A DNA stretch of 64,000 nucleotides from Aeromicrobium sp. A1-2 (GTDB taxonomy: Bacteria > Actinomycetota > Actinomycetes > Propionibacteriales > Nocardioidaceae): positions 2,108,001 to 2,172,000 of the forward strand of contig NZ_CP027482.1 in assembly GCF_003443875.1 (NCBI RefSeq), written 5' to 3'. Positions 27,528 to 36,325 of this stretch are shown here, one piece after another. Below the pieces are notes generated by a model that was given only the letters and a program-made list of their open reading frames with translations, made no database searches and was not told the origin of the DNA. The translations under genes were made by a program, and so were the position numbers. Positions within the stretch are counted from its first letter, which is position 1, and every line of letters begins with the position of its first letter.

Positions 27528-28306
27528 CGGGGCTGGTCCCGGAAGACTGCGGTCGTCCGGTCGCGGTACGCCGAGGTGTCTGCGCGCTGCATGGGTCCGT
27601 CCCACGTGTCCGGCAGCGGCAGCGCCACGGACGGCGCGAGCTTGCGGGTGATCTCGTCGAGCGCCCGCTCCGAGTCGCCGACCCACAGATGCTTGGCGCC
27701 GTCGATCCCGATGACCTCGGCCTGCGGGACTACCGCGAACCGTTCCCTCGCCTCGGCCGGCTGCAGGTAGTCGTCGTGCTCGGGCACCAGGGCTGTGATC
27801 GACTTGTCCGACGCGGCCCAGTCCACGAGGTGCTCCACTGCGGAGTAGCGCAGCGGCGGGGACAGCAGCACGACACCCTCGACGGCCGGCTCGAGGCCGT
27901 ACATCAATGCCAGGTCGGTGCCGAAGGACCACCCGACGAGCCAGATGTGCGGCAGCTCGGCAAACTCGGCGTACTCGACCGCGGCCGCCACGTCGAAGCG
28001 CTCCCCCACGGCGTTGTCGAATGCACCACCGCTCGTGCCCTGCACGCTCGACGTGCCGCGGGTGTTGAACCGCAGCACGGCGATCCCGGCAAGCGCCGGT
28101 AGCCGGTATGCCGCCTTGCGGAACAGATGGCTGTCCATCATCCCGCCGTGCGTCGGCAACGGGTGCAGACAGATCATGGTGGCCACCGGGTCACCGTCGG
28201 GTGGCAGCGCCAGCTCGCCGACCAGCGTCAGGCCGTCGGCCGTCTCCAGGGTGATCAGCTCGCGACGAGCAGGCAGGACGGAGCTGCCGCGGATCTTCTC
28301 GGTCAT
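27524..28306 (-). CDS. Alpha/beta hydrolase
   Basis: 260 residues from the ATG giving MTEKIRGSS. Cytoplasmic alpha/beta hydrolase fold: HPLPTHGGMMDSH oxyanion loop, LRFNTRGTSSVQG, nucleophile elbow VGWSFGTD (Ser near 123), and late His in GAKHLWVGD. The strand-loop pattern resembles the dienelactone-hydrolase/YceP-like KdpF-neighbour group often annotated only as hydrolase. It ends overlapping the convergent coiled-coil gene and begins 13 bases after the zinc-ribbon gene. Confidence 0.85.
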   Translation of the reverse strand: MTEKIRGSSVLPARRELITLETADGLTLVGELALPPDGDPVATMICLHPLPTHGGMMDSHLFRKAAYRLPALAGIAVLRFNTRGTSSVQGTSGGAFDNAVGERFDVAAAVEYAEFAELPHIWLVGWSFGTDLALMYGLEPAVEGVVLLSPPLRYSAVEHLVDWAASDKSITALVPEHDDYLQPAEARERFAVVPQAEVIGIDGAKHLWVGDSERALDEITRKLAPSVALPLPDTWDGPMQRADTSAYRDRTTAVFRDQPR

Positions 28307-28319
28307 CGGATTGCGCCCT

Positions 28320-28586
28320 TCAGTGCTTCCGGGTCCAGCACGCGGTGTGCCAGTGCCGGCGTTCATCGATCGCCGCGGCGCTCAGCAGGGCCTTCTCGAC
28401 CGGCCAGGCGAGGACGTGGGCCGTGCCCGGGCGGATCAGCTGCGCACAGCCTGGGCAGCGATACTCCTTGGCCGAGCCTGATCCACGGATCGGCCGGAGG
28501 TACCACGACCCGTCGGCCTTGCTGACGACCTGCTCGGTGGCTGCCCGCACCTGCACGGCGCGCTGGGCGACACGACGACGGGACAT
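28320..28586 (-). CDS. Small Cys/His-rich protein, possible zinc ribbon
   Basis: 88 residues, highly basic N terminus. A CPGC pair near 44-47 and a WHTAC segment near 79-83 could supply Cys3His or Cys2His2 zinc ligands, and the order resembles an HNH-less zinc knuckle. Conserved actinobacterial small proteins of this kind lie next to similar alpha/beta hydrolases. No activity is known. Probably the first gene of a two-gene unit with the hydrolase. Confidence 0.75.
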   Translation of the reverse strand: MSRRRVAQRAVQVRAATEQVVSKADGSWYLRPIRGSGSAKEYRCPGCAQLIRPGTAHVLAWPVEKALLSAAAIDERRHWHTACWTRKH

Positions 28587-28622
28587 GCCCCCAGTCTACG
28601 GACGGGTTCTGCGCAGGACCGG

Positions 28623-28967
28623 TCAGATGCAGTAGCGGCGGATCCATCCTTCGCTCGCCGAGGAGGCCTTGATGGCCTGGTCGAACGTCAGGACCGTCAC
28701 CGCAGCCGCGCCGTCCCGCTGGAAGAGCACGACATCGGTCAGCGTGGGCTTCTCACTGCAGTGCAGACCCGATCGCTGCTGGTGCAGGACCGCTGCGGCC
28801 AGCGCCGTGTCGCTGCTCGTGGCATCGAGCACCACGGTCGCCCGGCTGCCGTACTGGCTCGAGAAGGTGGAGACGGCGATGAAGCCGACGATCGTCGAGA
28901 CCGCGAACGCCGTGGTGGACAGACGAACCACTCGGGCGCCTGCGACGACGTGCGACCTGCTGATCAT
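28623..28967 (-). CDS. Small membrane-anchored protein of unknown function
   Basis: 114 residues from the ATG five bases after AGGAG. One hydrophobic helix (about 18-38) should anchor the chain, leaving a ~75-residue exported domain with two cysteines (HCSE and the C-terminal RRYCI) that could form a disulfide. Likely a pilus-assembly/TadE-like or other envelope protein, but the family is not recognised. Confidence 0.6.
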   Translation of the reverse strand: MISRSHVVAGARVVRLSTTAFAVSTIVGFIAVSTFSSQYGSRATVVLDATSSDTALAAAVLHQQRSGLHCSEKPTLTDVVLFQRDGAAAVTVLTFDQAIKASSASEGWIRRYCI

Positions 28968-29078
28968 CACCACTCCTGTCCGCGACATCTCTCGGACAGT
29001 GCAACGATGTGGACAACGCGGGGTTACCGACGTGGCAGGAAAAAGAACTCACGCCCAAATGGCGTAACTTTTAGCCTC

Positions 29079-30272
<1,194 letters not shown>

Positions 30273-30274
30273 GG

Positions 30275-30288
30275 CTACTCCTGAGTAA
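30275..30288. promoter_or_regulatory. Candidate operator, copy 3 (3-hydroxybutyryl-CoA dehydrogenase leader)
   Basis: CTACTCCTGAGTAA, with a core TACTC-CT-GAGTA of perfect 5-base arms, lies 2 bases from the start codon and includes the AGGAG ribosome site on the minus strand. The resemblance to the thiolase site is clear, but part of it is constrained by the ribosome-binding sequence. Confidence 0.35.
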
Positions 30289-30343
30289 TAAGCGGGTCGT
30301 GTCAGACTAACGTGACAGTGCCGCCTGCTCTACGGGGAGAACC

Positions 30344-30739
30344 ATGAATCGACGTATGACGATGGTTACAGCCATCATCGGGTTCACTCTGCTAGGGGCC
30401 AGCGCCTGTGGCACGAGCGAAGCCCCCGAGCTTGACTCGCCCGGCAGCTCGAGCACCTCGGCGCCGACCAGCACCCCGACGGTCTCGGTCGACCCGTCCA
30501 CCGACGCGGCGATCAACCTGCGCGGCGACTGGGAGGACACCAAGGCTGAGTGGGTCGTGCACTTCCACGAGGACGGCACGTACGTCGAGGACTACCAGGG
30601 CCTCGAGGACTTCCGCGTCGGCAAGTACTCCGTCGAGGGGTCCACCGTGTCCCTGATCGGCGACGACGGCAACACAGACAAGGGCACGATCAAGGGCGAC
30701 ACGCTTGTGTTCAAGCTCGGCACGCTGACGAGGCTGTAG
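30344..30739 (+). CDS. Small lipoprotein of unknown function
   Basis: 131 residues with a good ribosome site (GGGGAG, 30334-30339). Signal peptide ends at the lipobox ASAC (Cys22); a Ser/Thr/Pro linker follows. The last ~75 residues (LRGDWEDTKAEWVVHFHEDGTYVED and beta-rich remainder) resemble the small lipocalin-like sandwich that measures protein-fold repeats in lipoproteins of the META/lipocalin kind. Stop is 3 bases before the TTG of nucS. Confidence 0.75.
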   Translation: MNRRMTMVTAIIGFTLLGASACGTSEAPELDSPGSSSTSAPTSTPTVSVDPSTDAAINLRGDWEDTKAEWVVHFHEDGTYVEDYQGLEDFRVGKYSVEGSTVSLIGDDGNTDKGTIKGDTLVFKLGTLTRL

Positions 30740-30742
30740 CCG

Positions 30743-31420
30743 TTGCGTCTCGTCATCGCGCGCTGCCAGGTCGACTACGCCGGCCGGCTCGCCGCCCACC
30801 TTCCTCTGGCCACCCGTCTCATCATGGTCAAGAACGACGGCTCGGTGCTGATCCACTCCGATGGCGGATCGTACAAGCCACTCAACTGGATGAGCCCACC
30901 CTGCACCTTGCGTGAGGGGGCCGCGGACGACGGCGTCACGGAATGGACCGTGACGGCGGGAAAGACCGACGACACCCTGCGCATCCGAATCGAAGAAGTG
31001 CTGCACGACTCCGCGCACGAGCTCGGGGTCGACCCCGGCCTGCAGAAGGACGGCGTGGAGAAGCACCTGCAGGAACTGCTGGCCGAGCACACCGCCGCGC
31101 TCGGCGACGGCATGAGCCTCGTGCGTCGCGAGTTCATGACGGCGATCGGTCCGGTCGACCTGCTCTGCAAGGACGCCGCCAATGCCTCGGTCGCGGTCGA
31201 GATCAAGCGCCGCGGCGACATCGACGGCGTAGAGCAGCTGACCCGCTACCTCGAGCTCATGAATCGCGATCCCGCGCTGCGGCCGGTCCGCGGCATCTTC
31301 GCGGCCCAGGAGATCAAGCCGCAGGCAAGAGTCCTGGCGGCCGATCGCGGTATCGAGTGTGTCGTCGTGAACTATGACGAGCTGCGCGGCATCGACGACC
31401 CGAGCCTGCGCCTGTTCTGA
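30743..31420 (+). CDS. nucS: Endonuclease NucS/EndoMS (non-canonical mismatch repair)
   Basis: 225 residues, TTG start. NucS cuts both strands at mismatches and replaces MutS/MutL in most actinobacteria, usually guided by the sliding clamp. The N-terminal dimerisation domain begins [15 protein letters not shown]; the C-terminal PD-(D/E)xK nuclease has the acidic residue of GPVDLLCKD and the EIK of [20 protein letters not shown]. Full family length. The C-terminal peptide DDPSLRLF resembles the clamp-binding tail known in this family. Confidence 0.96.
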   Translation: MRLVIARCQVDYAGRLAAHLPLATRLIMVKNDGSVLIHSDGGSYKPLNWMSPPCTLREGAADDGVTEWTVTAGKTDDTLRIRIEEVLHDSAHELGVDPGLQKDGVEKHLQELLAEHTAALGDGMSLVRREFMTAIGPVDLLCKDAANASVAVEIKRRGDIDGVEQLTRYLELMNRDPALRPVRGIFAAQEIKPQARVLAADRGIECVVVNYDELRGIDDPSLRLF

Positions 31421-31431
31421 CTCACCCGGAG

Positions 31432-31494
31432 CGCAAAGTGTGCGAGTCCGCACCGTCTGCATCGCGCATCCGGGGCGGACTCGCACACTTTGCG
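31432..31494. repeat. Perfect 20-base inverted repeat with 23-base spacer
   Basis: CGCAAAGTGTGCGAGTCCGC (31432-31451) is repeated exactly in inverse at 31475-31494. It lies in the 87-base gap between convergent nucS and the inhibitor-like lipoprotein. Such a perfect long stem is far more than a terminator needs and lacks a U-tract; it looks like a dispersed palindromic element, while also able to stop transcription. Confidence 0.85.
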
Positions 31495-31507
31495 GGCCGA
31501 GCGAGCA

Positions 31508-31948
31508 CTAGAGCATCGGGACGTCGAAGAACGTCGTGCCGAGCTGCTCCCAACGGTCGATCTCGCAGCCATTGGTTCGGTTGAACGTCGCGTCGATCGG
31601 GACGCCGTCGTACGTGCCTCTGACCGTCGCGACCTGCGGCCCGCCGTAGACCTCGGTGCACGTCTGATCGGCCGGGACGGGGCTCAGGACCTCGACTCCG
31701 GCCGCGTCGAGGGCGGCGCAGGCCTGCTCAGCCTGGGGATGGTCTCCCCCGTCCGGATCGCAGGTCAGCGTGTAGGCCTTGGGCGTGACCCCCTCGTCGG
31801 GCGTCACGACGATCGCCAGCGACGTCGTCGCGTCCGTCCCGGCGTCACCGGCGCCGGCGGGCTCACTGCCAGCTGAGTCGTTCGAGGAGCCCGCGCCACA
31901 GGCCGACAGCAGGCCTGCGGCAACCAGAGTCACCAGAAGGCTACGCAC
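31508..31948 (-). CDS. Lipoprotein with Streptomyces subtilisin inhibitor (SSI)-like domain
   Basis: 146 residues from GTG 31948, overlapping the ferritin stop by 8 bases. Signal peptide ends in LSAC (Cys17), then a Ser/Gly/Ala linker. From residue ~42 the pattern LTLTC-like (YTLTC63), GGDHPQ, QAC77, TC97, GTYDGVPI, NGC128E matches SSI: four conserved cysteines and the late F. The reactive loop is C97-T-E-V-Y, where SSI has C-P-M-V-Y, so the presumed P1 residue is Glu99. By family it should inhibit serine proteases at the cell surface. A lipid-anchored SSI is uncommon to my knowledge. Confidence 0.8.
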   Translation of the reverse strand: MRSLLVTLVAAGLLSACGAGSSNDSAGSEPAGAGDAGTDATTSLAIVVTPDEGVTPKAYTLTCDPDGGDHPQAEQACAALDAAGVEVLSPVPADQTCTEVYGGPQVATVRGTYDGVPIDATFNRTNGCEIDRWEQLGTTFFDVPML

Positions 31949-32465
31949 CGGCGATGGGTGGTGCCGTCGGATCGCCGGCGGCGCCCTTGTCCTCGCGGGC
32001 GATCCAGTCCTCAATGCGCTCGTAGTCGTCCTTCGAGCGGGTCACGACGGCGAGCAGGTCGCTCATCTTGGACAGCTCCTCGACCTGCTCCTTGATGAAC
32101 CACTGCATGAACTGGTCCGAGGCGAAGTCGTTGTTGTCGCGCGCGATGCGGGTCAGCTCGTTGATCTGCGCCGTGACTCGCTTCTCCTGGGCCAACGCGG
32201 CAGCAACCGGCTCGATGACGTCGGCGAATCCCACGCGTGGCGCATCCAGGGCCGGGATGACCGGGACCTCGTCGGCGTCGAGGAGGTACTGCACCATCAT
32301 CATCGCGTGATCGCGCTCCTCGAGCGCCTGCTGGTAGAACAACCCGGCCATCTGCGGCATCGTCAGGGCGTCGTAGTGGGTCGCGATCGCGATGTACTGC
32401 TGGTGCGCGTTGAACTCGTGTCCGAGCTGCTCGTTGAGCTTCGCGACGAATGCTGGTGCTGCCAT
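31941..32465 (-). CDS. Ferritin (non-haem, BfrB-like)
   Basis: 174 residues, ATG start. Four-helix ferritin storing iron as ferric mineral in a 24-mer. Ferroxidase ligands are seen: Glu in LGHEFNAHQQY near 17, E-x-x-H in ALEERDH near 50-53, Glu near 94 and Gln/Glu in KEQVEE near 126-129. The haem-binding Met of bacterioferritin at the usual place is not evident. An IdeR/DtxR-like box lies 26 bases upstream. The lipoprotein gene downstream overlaps by 8 bases. Confidence 0.93.
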   Translation of the reverse strand: MAAPAFVAKLNEQLGHEFNAHQQYIAIATHYDALTMPQMAGLFYQQALEERDHAMMMVQYLLDADEVPVIPALDAPRVGFADVIEPVAAALAQEKRVTAQINELTRIARDNNDFASDQFMQWFIKEQVEELSKMSDLLAVVTRSKDDYERIEDWIAREDKGAAGDPTAPPIAGA

Positions 32466-32491
32466 GTGTCCTCTGCTCCAATTCTGTCGTC

Positions 32492-32510
32492 TTAGGCGAG
32501 GCTCACCTCA
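32492..32510. promoter_or_regulatory. IdeR/DtxR-type iron box
   Basis: TTAGGCGAGGCTCACCTCA matches the 19-base DtxR/IdeR consensus TTAGGTTAGGCTAACCTAA at 15 positions and keeps the diagnostic dyad. It lies between the divergent ferritin and the Cys/Lys-rich small gene. IdeR activates ferritin and represses uptake genes in related bacteria, so opposite effects on the two sides are possible. Confidence 0.8.
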
Positions 32511-32528
32511 CACTGATATCGTAGCGTC

Positions 32529-32705
32529 GTGCCCCCGAAGCCGAAGAAGAAGTGCTGCAGCAGCAAGCCTGCCTGCAAGCGCTGCCCACTTCGGATGATG
32601 AAGAAGGGGACGCTCCCCGCGGGGTACACCGTGAAGAAGCGCAAGCTGGTCAAGGTCAAGAAGAAAAAGAAGCAGCAAAAGTCCCGCGTCGCCGTGGCCG
32701 CCTGA
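32529..32705 (+). CDS. Tiny Cys/Lys-rich basic protein beside the iron box
   Basis: 58 residues, too short for most gene callers. GTG start giving MPPKPKKKCCSSKPACKRCP. Four cysteines are packed as CC-x5-C-x2-C, then PLRMMKKGTLPAGYTVKKRKL and a Lys-rich tail; about one residue in three is Lys or Arg. Codon third positions are strongly G/C. Small proteins with a KKKCC...CKRCP core occur in other actinobacteria, of unknown function; a metal- or nucleic-acid-binding role is plausible. The start is about 8 bases from a GATATC/TATCGT -10-like element, so the mRNA may be leaderless, with the iron box over the -35 and spacer. Confidence 0.75.
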   Translation: MPPKPKKKCCSSKPACKRCPLRMMKKGTLPAGYTVKKRKLVKVKKKKKQQKSRVAVAA

Positions 32706-32771
32706 GCGGATCGCCCGAGCCTAGGGCACTGTGCACTGTGCGCGCCACGAAGGACTGGCTAGCCTGACAGC

Positions 32772-33548
32772 ATGACCGAACTCGCCGCACAGGCCCAGAC
32801 CCTCCTCGCCCTGCACACCGATCCCGCACTGCTCAAGGTTGTCAACGTGTGGGACGCCATCAGCGCGCGCGTCGTCTCCGAGGTGGAAGGCGTCCACGCG
32901 CTCGCGACCGCGAGCCACTCGATTGCCGCCGCCTACGGCTACGCCGACGGCGAGAACATCCCGGTCGAGCTCATGATCGAGGCGGTCGGCGGCATCGTCG
33001 CGGCGACCGACCTGCCGGTCACCGCAGATCTCGAGGCGGGCTACGGCAATCCGCGCGAGACGACCCTCCGCGCGATCGGGGTCGGCGTCGTCGGCGCCAA
33101 CCTCGAGGACCAGATGAAGCCGCTCAACGAGGCCGTCGCCGCCGTGGAAGCCGTACTGGACGCGGCCCAGCAGGAAGGTATCGAGTTCGTGCTCAACGCG
33201 CGCACCGATGCCTTCGTCAAGGCCGGCGACCGACCGCACGCCGATGTCCTCGCCGATGCGATCGAGCGCGGCAAGGCCTACCTGGCGACCGGCGCCCCGG
33301 TCGTGTTCGTGCCCGGCAAGGTGTCGGAGGACGACATCAAGGCCTTCGTGGACGCCTGGGGACCGCAGAAGCTGACCCTGATCGGCGCACCCGGATCAGT
33401 GCCGTTGGACCGTATGCAGGAGCTCGGTGTGGCCCGCGTGTCGTACGGGCCGTTCGCCCAGTCCGTCGCGCTCATGGCCCTGCAGGACCTGACCGCCGAC
33501 ATCATCAACGGAGGCGGCCTCCCGGCAGACTTCCGCGTGCTCAACTGA
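32772..33548 (+). CDS. Isocitrate lyase/PEP mutase superfamily protein
   Basis: 258 residues, ATG start. TIM-barrel of the ICL/PEPM type, acting on C-C or C-P bonds of alpha-carboxylates with Mg2+. Seen are VWDAISARVV at the start, the metal motif DLEAGYGN, NLEDQ and NARTDAFVK. The KKCGH or KRCGH loop of isocitrate and methylisocitrate lyases is absent, so it is neither; oxaloacetate or 2-oxo acid decarboxylase or another lyase is possible. Length is that of the short subfamily. Confidence 0.88.
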   Translation: MTELAAQAQTLLALHTDPALLKVVNVWDAISARVVSEVEGVHALATASHSIAAAYGYADGENIPVELMIEAVGGIVAATDLPVTADLEAGYGNPRETTLRAIGVGVVGANLEDQMKPLNEAVAAVEAVLDAAQQEGIEFVLNARTDAFVKAGDRPHADVLADAIERGKAYLATGAPVVFVPGKVSEDDIKAFVDAWGPQKLTLIGAPGSVPLDRMQELGVARVSYGPFAQSVALMALQDLTADIINGGGLPADFRVLN

Positions 33549-33557
33549 TCGCCGGTC

Positions 33558-33591
33558 GAGCCTGTCGAAATCTCATTCTTTCGGCAGGCTC
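33558..33591. repeat. Palindromic element GAGCCTGTCGAAA / TTTCGGCAGGCTC between convergent genes
   Basis: The 13-base arms pair with one mismatch (a G-U in RNA) around an 8-base loop. This motif (GGTCGAGCCTGTCGAAA and its inverse) is one I associate with dispersed palindromes in many actinobacterial genomes. It lies between the convergent lyase-like gene and the mutase gene and could act as terminator for both. Confidence 0.75.
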
Positions 33592-33612
33592 GGGAGCGGT
33601 CCCCTTCGGCAA

Positions 33613-35586
33613 CTAATCGAGGTTGTTGGCCTTGCGGATCTCGTCGACGATGCGGTCCATGATCGCGGTCATGCCGAAGTCCTTCGGCGTGAAGACCGCG
33701 GCCACACCGGCAGCCTCCATCTTGCGGGCGTCGGACTCGGGGATGATGCCACCGACGATCAACGGCACCTCCCCTATATCGGCCTCGGCCATCGCGCGCT
33801 GGACGTCCGGGACGAGCTCCATGTGAGACCCCGACAGGATCGACAGACCCACACAGTGCACGTCCTCGGCGACCGCCGCGGCGACGATCTGCGCAGGGGT
33901 GAGCCGGATGCCCTGGTAGACGACCTCGAACCCGGCGTCGCGGGCCCGTACGGCGATCTGCTCGGCCCCGTTGGAGTGTCCGTCCAGCCCGGGCTTGCCG
34001 ACCAGGAAGCGAAGGCGTGTGCCGAGCTCCTCGCCGGTCTCACGTACCCGATCACGTACGGCCGTCAGCTCAGCGCCCGCATCGGCCACGCTGGCGACTC
34101 CACTGACGCCGGTGGGCGCGCGGTACTCGCCGAACACCTCACGCAGTGCGCCGGACCACTCGCCGACCGTCGCACCGGCGCGTACGGCCGAGAGGGTCGC
34201 CTGCATCAGGTTGGTGTCGGACTTGGCCTCACGCTGCAGCCTCTGCAGCGCCTCGTCGACGGCGCCCTGGTCGCGCTGCTCACGCCACGCCCGGACGTCG
34301 GCGATCGCATTGGCCTCAGCCTCGGGATCGGCGGTCATGATCGCGGTGTCGAGATCGGCGGTCAGAGGTGACGGCTCGGTCGAGGTGTAGGAGTTGACGC
34401 CGACGACCTTCATCTCGCCGGTCTCAATGCGGGCGCGGCGCTCGGAGTGCGAGCCGACGAGAGCCTGCTTCATGTATCCGGACTCGACCGCCGCGACGGC
34501 ACCGCCCATGGCTTGGACCCGGTCGATCTCGGCGCGGGCACCGTCCATGAGCTCGTTGACCTTGGCCTCGATCACGACCGAGCCCTCGAAGATGTCTTCG
34601 TACTCCAGCAGGTCGGACTCAAAGGCCAGCACCTGCTGCAGCCGCAGCGACCACTGCTGGTCCCACGGGCGAGGCAGGCCGAGCGCCTCGTTCCACGCCG
34701 GCAGCTGCACGGCACGCGCACGGGCATCCTTGCTGAGCGTGACGCCGAGCATCTCCAGGACGATGCGCTGCACGTTGTTCTCGGGCTGCGCTTCGGTCAG
34801 ACCCAACGAGTTGACCTGCACGCCGTAGCGCAGGCGTCTCATCTTGGGATCCTGTACGCCGTAGCGCTCCCTGGTGATCTCGTCCCACAGTCGCCCGAAG
34901 GCGCGCATCTTGCACATCTCCTCGATGAACCGAACGCCCGCGTTGACGAAGAAGGAGATCCGACCGACGACCTTCTCGAACTCCTCCGGCGGAACCTGGC
35001 CCGAGTCACGGACCGAGTCCAGGACCGCGATCGCGGTGGTGAGCGCGTAGGCGAGCTCCTGCGTCGGCGTCGCCCCGGCCTCCTGCAGGTGATAGCTGCA
35101 GATGTTGAGCGGGTTCCACTTCGGGATCGTCGTGACGGTGTACGCGATCATGTCGGTCGTCAGGCGTAGCGAGGGCGCGGGACCGAAGACGTATGTCCCG
35201 CGGGACAAGTACTCCTTGATGATGTCGTTCTGAGTCGTCCCGGACAGCAGTGCCGCATCGACGCCCTGCTCCTCGGCCGCGACCTGATACATCGCGAGCA
35301 GCCACATCGCGGTCGCGTTGATCGTCATTGAGGTGTTCATGGTCTCGAGCGGGATGTCCTGGAACAGCCGGCGCATCGCGCCGAGGTGCGGGATCGGGAC
35401 CCCGACCTTGCCGACCTCTCCCCTGCTGAGCTCGTGATCCGGGTCGTATCCGGTCTGCGTCGGCAGGTCGAACGCAACCGAGAGTCCGGTCTGGCCCTTC
35501 GCGAGGTTCCCGCGGTAGAGCTTGTTCGACTCCGCCGCCGAGCTGTGTCCGGCATACGTACGCATTACCCACGGCTTGTCTGGCAT
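33613..35586 (-). CDS. ecm: Ethylmalonyl-CoA mutase (MeaA-type, B12-dependent)
   Basis: 657 residues, ATG start. A single chain has the substrate barrel (RTYAGHSSAAESNKLYR, AFDLPTQTGYDPDHELSRGEVGKVG, SMTINATAMWLLA) and a C-terminal B12 domain with D535-G-H-S-N-G. Pattern and length match Streptomyces MeaA and proteobacterial ethylmalonyl-CoA mutase rather than the larger two-subunit methylmalonyl-CoA mutase. It converts ethylmalonyl-CoA, the ccr product after epimerisation, to methylsuccinyl-CoA. The adenosyltransferase gene for its cofactor is divergent next door and meaB is at 22-23 kb. Confidence 0.92.
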   Translation of the reverse strand: MPDKPWVMRTYAGHSSAAESNKLYRGNLAKGQTGLSVAFDLPTQTGYDPDHELSRGEVGKVGVPIPHLGAMRRLFQDIPLETMNTSMTINATAMWLLAMYQVAAEEQGVDAALLSGTTQNDIIKEYLSRGTYVFGPAPSLRLTTDMIAYTVTTIPKWNPLNICSYHLQEAGATPTQELAYALTTAIAVLDSVRDSGQVPPEEFEKVVGRISFFVNAGVRFIEEMCKMRAFGRLWDEITRERYGVQDPKMRRLRYGVQVNSLGLTEAQPENNVQRIVLEMLGVTLSKDARARAVQLPAWNEALGLPRPWDQQWSLRLQQVLAFESDLLEYEDIFEGSVVIEAKVNELMDGARAEIDRVQAMGGAVAAVESGYMKQALVGSHSERRARIETGEMKVVGVNSYTSTEPSPLTADLDTAIMTADPEAEANAIADVRAWREQRDQGAVDEALQRLQREAKSDTNLMQATLSAVRAGATVGEWSGALREVFGEYRAPTGVSGVASVADAGAELTAVRDRVRETGEELGTRLRFLVGKPGLDGHSNGAEQIAVRARDAGFEVVYQGIRLTPAQIVAAAVAEDVHCVGLSILSGSHMELVPDVQRAMAEADIGEVPLIVGGIIPESDARKMEAAGVAAVFTPKDFGMTAIMDRIVDEIRKANNLD

Positions 35587-35666
35587 GAGGCTCAGGCTAC
35601 CTTCCCGTATCCTCGCCGGTCACGACTCGGTCAGGGCGTTCCTGCTCACACTCGTAGACTGCGCAC

Positions 35667-36239
35667 ATGGTCAATCTGACGCGCATCTACACCCGCACCG
35701 GCGACGACGGCACCACCAACCTCGGTGACATGAGCAAGACGAGCAAGCTCGACCTGCGGCTCGCGGCCTACGCCGACGTTGACGAGGCCAACAGCCACCT
35801 CGGCTTCGCGATCTCCTTGGGCGGTCTCGACGACGACGTCACGGCAGTTCTGACGCACGTCCAGAACGACTTGTTCGACGTCGGCGCCGATCTGTCGTGC
35901 CCGGTCGTGGACAACCCCGAATACCCGCCGCTGCGGGTTGAGCCGGCCTACATCGACCGGCTTGAGGCGTGGTGCGACCACTACAACGAGCAGGTGCCCA
36001 AGCTCCGGTCCTTCATCCTTCGCGGCGGTACGCCGAGCGCTGCTGCCGTGCACGTCGCGTGCACCGTCACGAGGCGCGCCGAACGCGCGGCCTGGGCTGC
36101 GATCGCCGAGCACGGCGACAGCATGAACGTCCTGACCGCGAAGTACCTCAACCGGCTCAGCGATCTGCTGTTCATCCTGGGGCGCTACGCCAACCGGGCT
36201 GACGGCGACGTCCTGTGGGTGCCCGGCGGCGAGCGCTGA
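35667..36239 (+). CDS. Cob(I)alamin adenosyltransferase, PduO type
   Basis: 190 residues, ATG start. Transfers adenosyl from ATP to cob(I)alamin to make coenzyme B12. Trimeric PduO/EutT-like fold: ATP loop TRTGDDGTT near 9-17, DVDEANSHLGFA, FILRGGTPSAAAVHVA and the conserved RRAERAAW helix with the invariant arginines. Divergent from ecm across 80 bases, so it very likely serves that mutase. A hairpin terminator follows. Confidence 0.95.
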   Translation: MVNLTRIYTRTGDDGTTNLGDMSKTSKLDLRLAAYADVDEANSHLGFAISLGGLDDDVTAVLTHVQNDLFDVGADLSCPVVDNPEYPPLRVEPAYIDRLEAWCDHYNEQVPKLRSFILRGGTPSAAAVHVACTVTRRAERAAWAAIAEHGDSMNVLTAKYLNRLSDLLFILGRYANRADGDVLWVPGGER

Positions 36240-36264
36240 GCCCTAGCGGCCTGGAACGAGACAA

Positions 36265-36298
36265 CCCGCACGATCTCGGTTGGACGAGATGGTGCGGG
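36265..36298. terminator. Hairpin terminator between the adenosyltransferase and the small secreted peptide
   Basis: CCCGCACGATCTCG pairs with CGAGATGGTGCGGG (one mismatch) around a 6-base loop. It lies 26 bases past the adenosyltransferase stop, between convergent genes. No U-tract follows. Confidence 0.7.
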
Positions 36299-36325
36299 CG
36301 GGCCCTGCGGCAGGAATCGGTGAGG

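Noticed and set aside
32552..32767. 71-codon ORF in the iron-box locus
   Set aside because: Wrong frame for the Cys/Lys-rich gene, with worse codon use.
33613..35586. Classical methylmalonyl-CoA mutase large subunit
   Set aside because: Single-chain length near 657, no mutA partner, and motif wording closer to MeaA/ethylmalonyl-CoA mutase; substrate not proven.
35587..35666. Cobalamin riboswitch before ecm or the adenosyltransferase
   Set aside because: The gap is only 80 bases and no B12-box sequence is seen.
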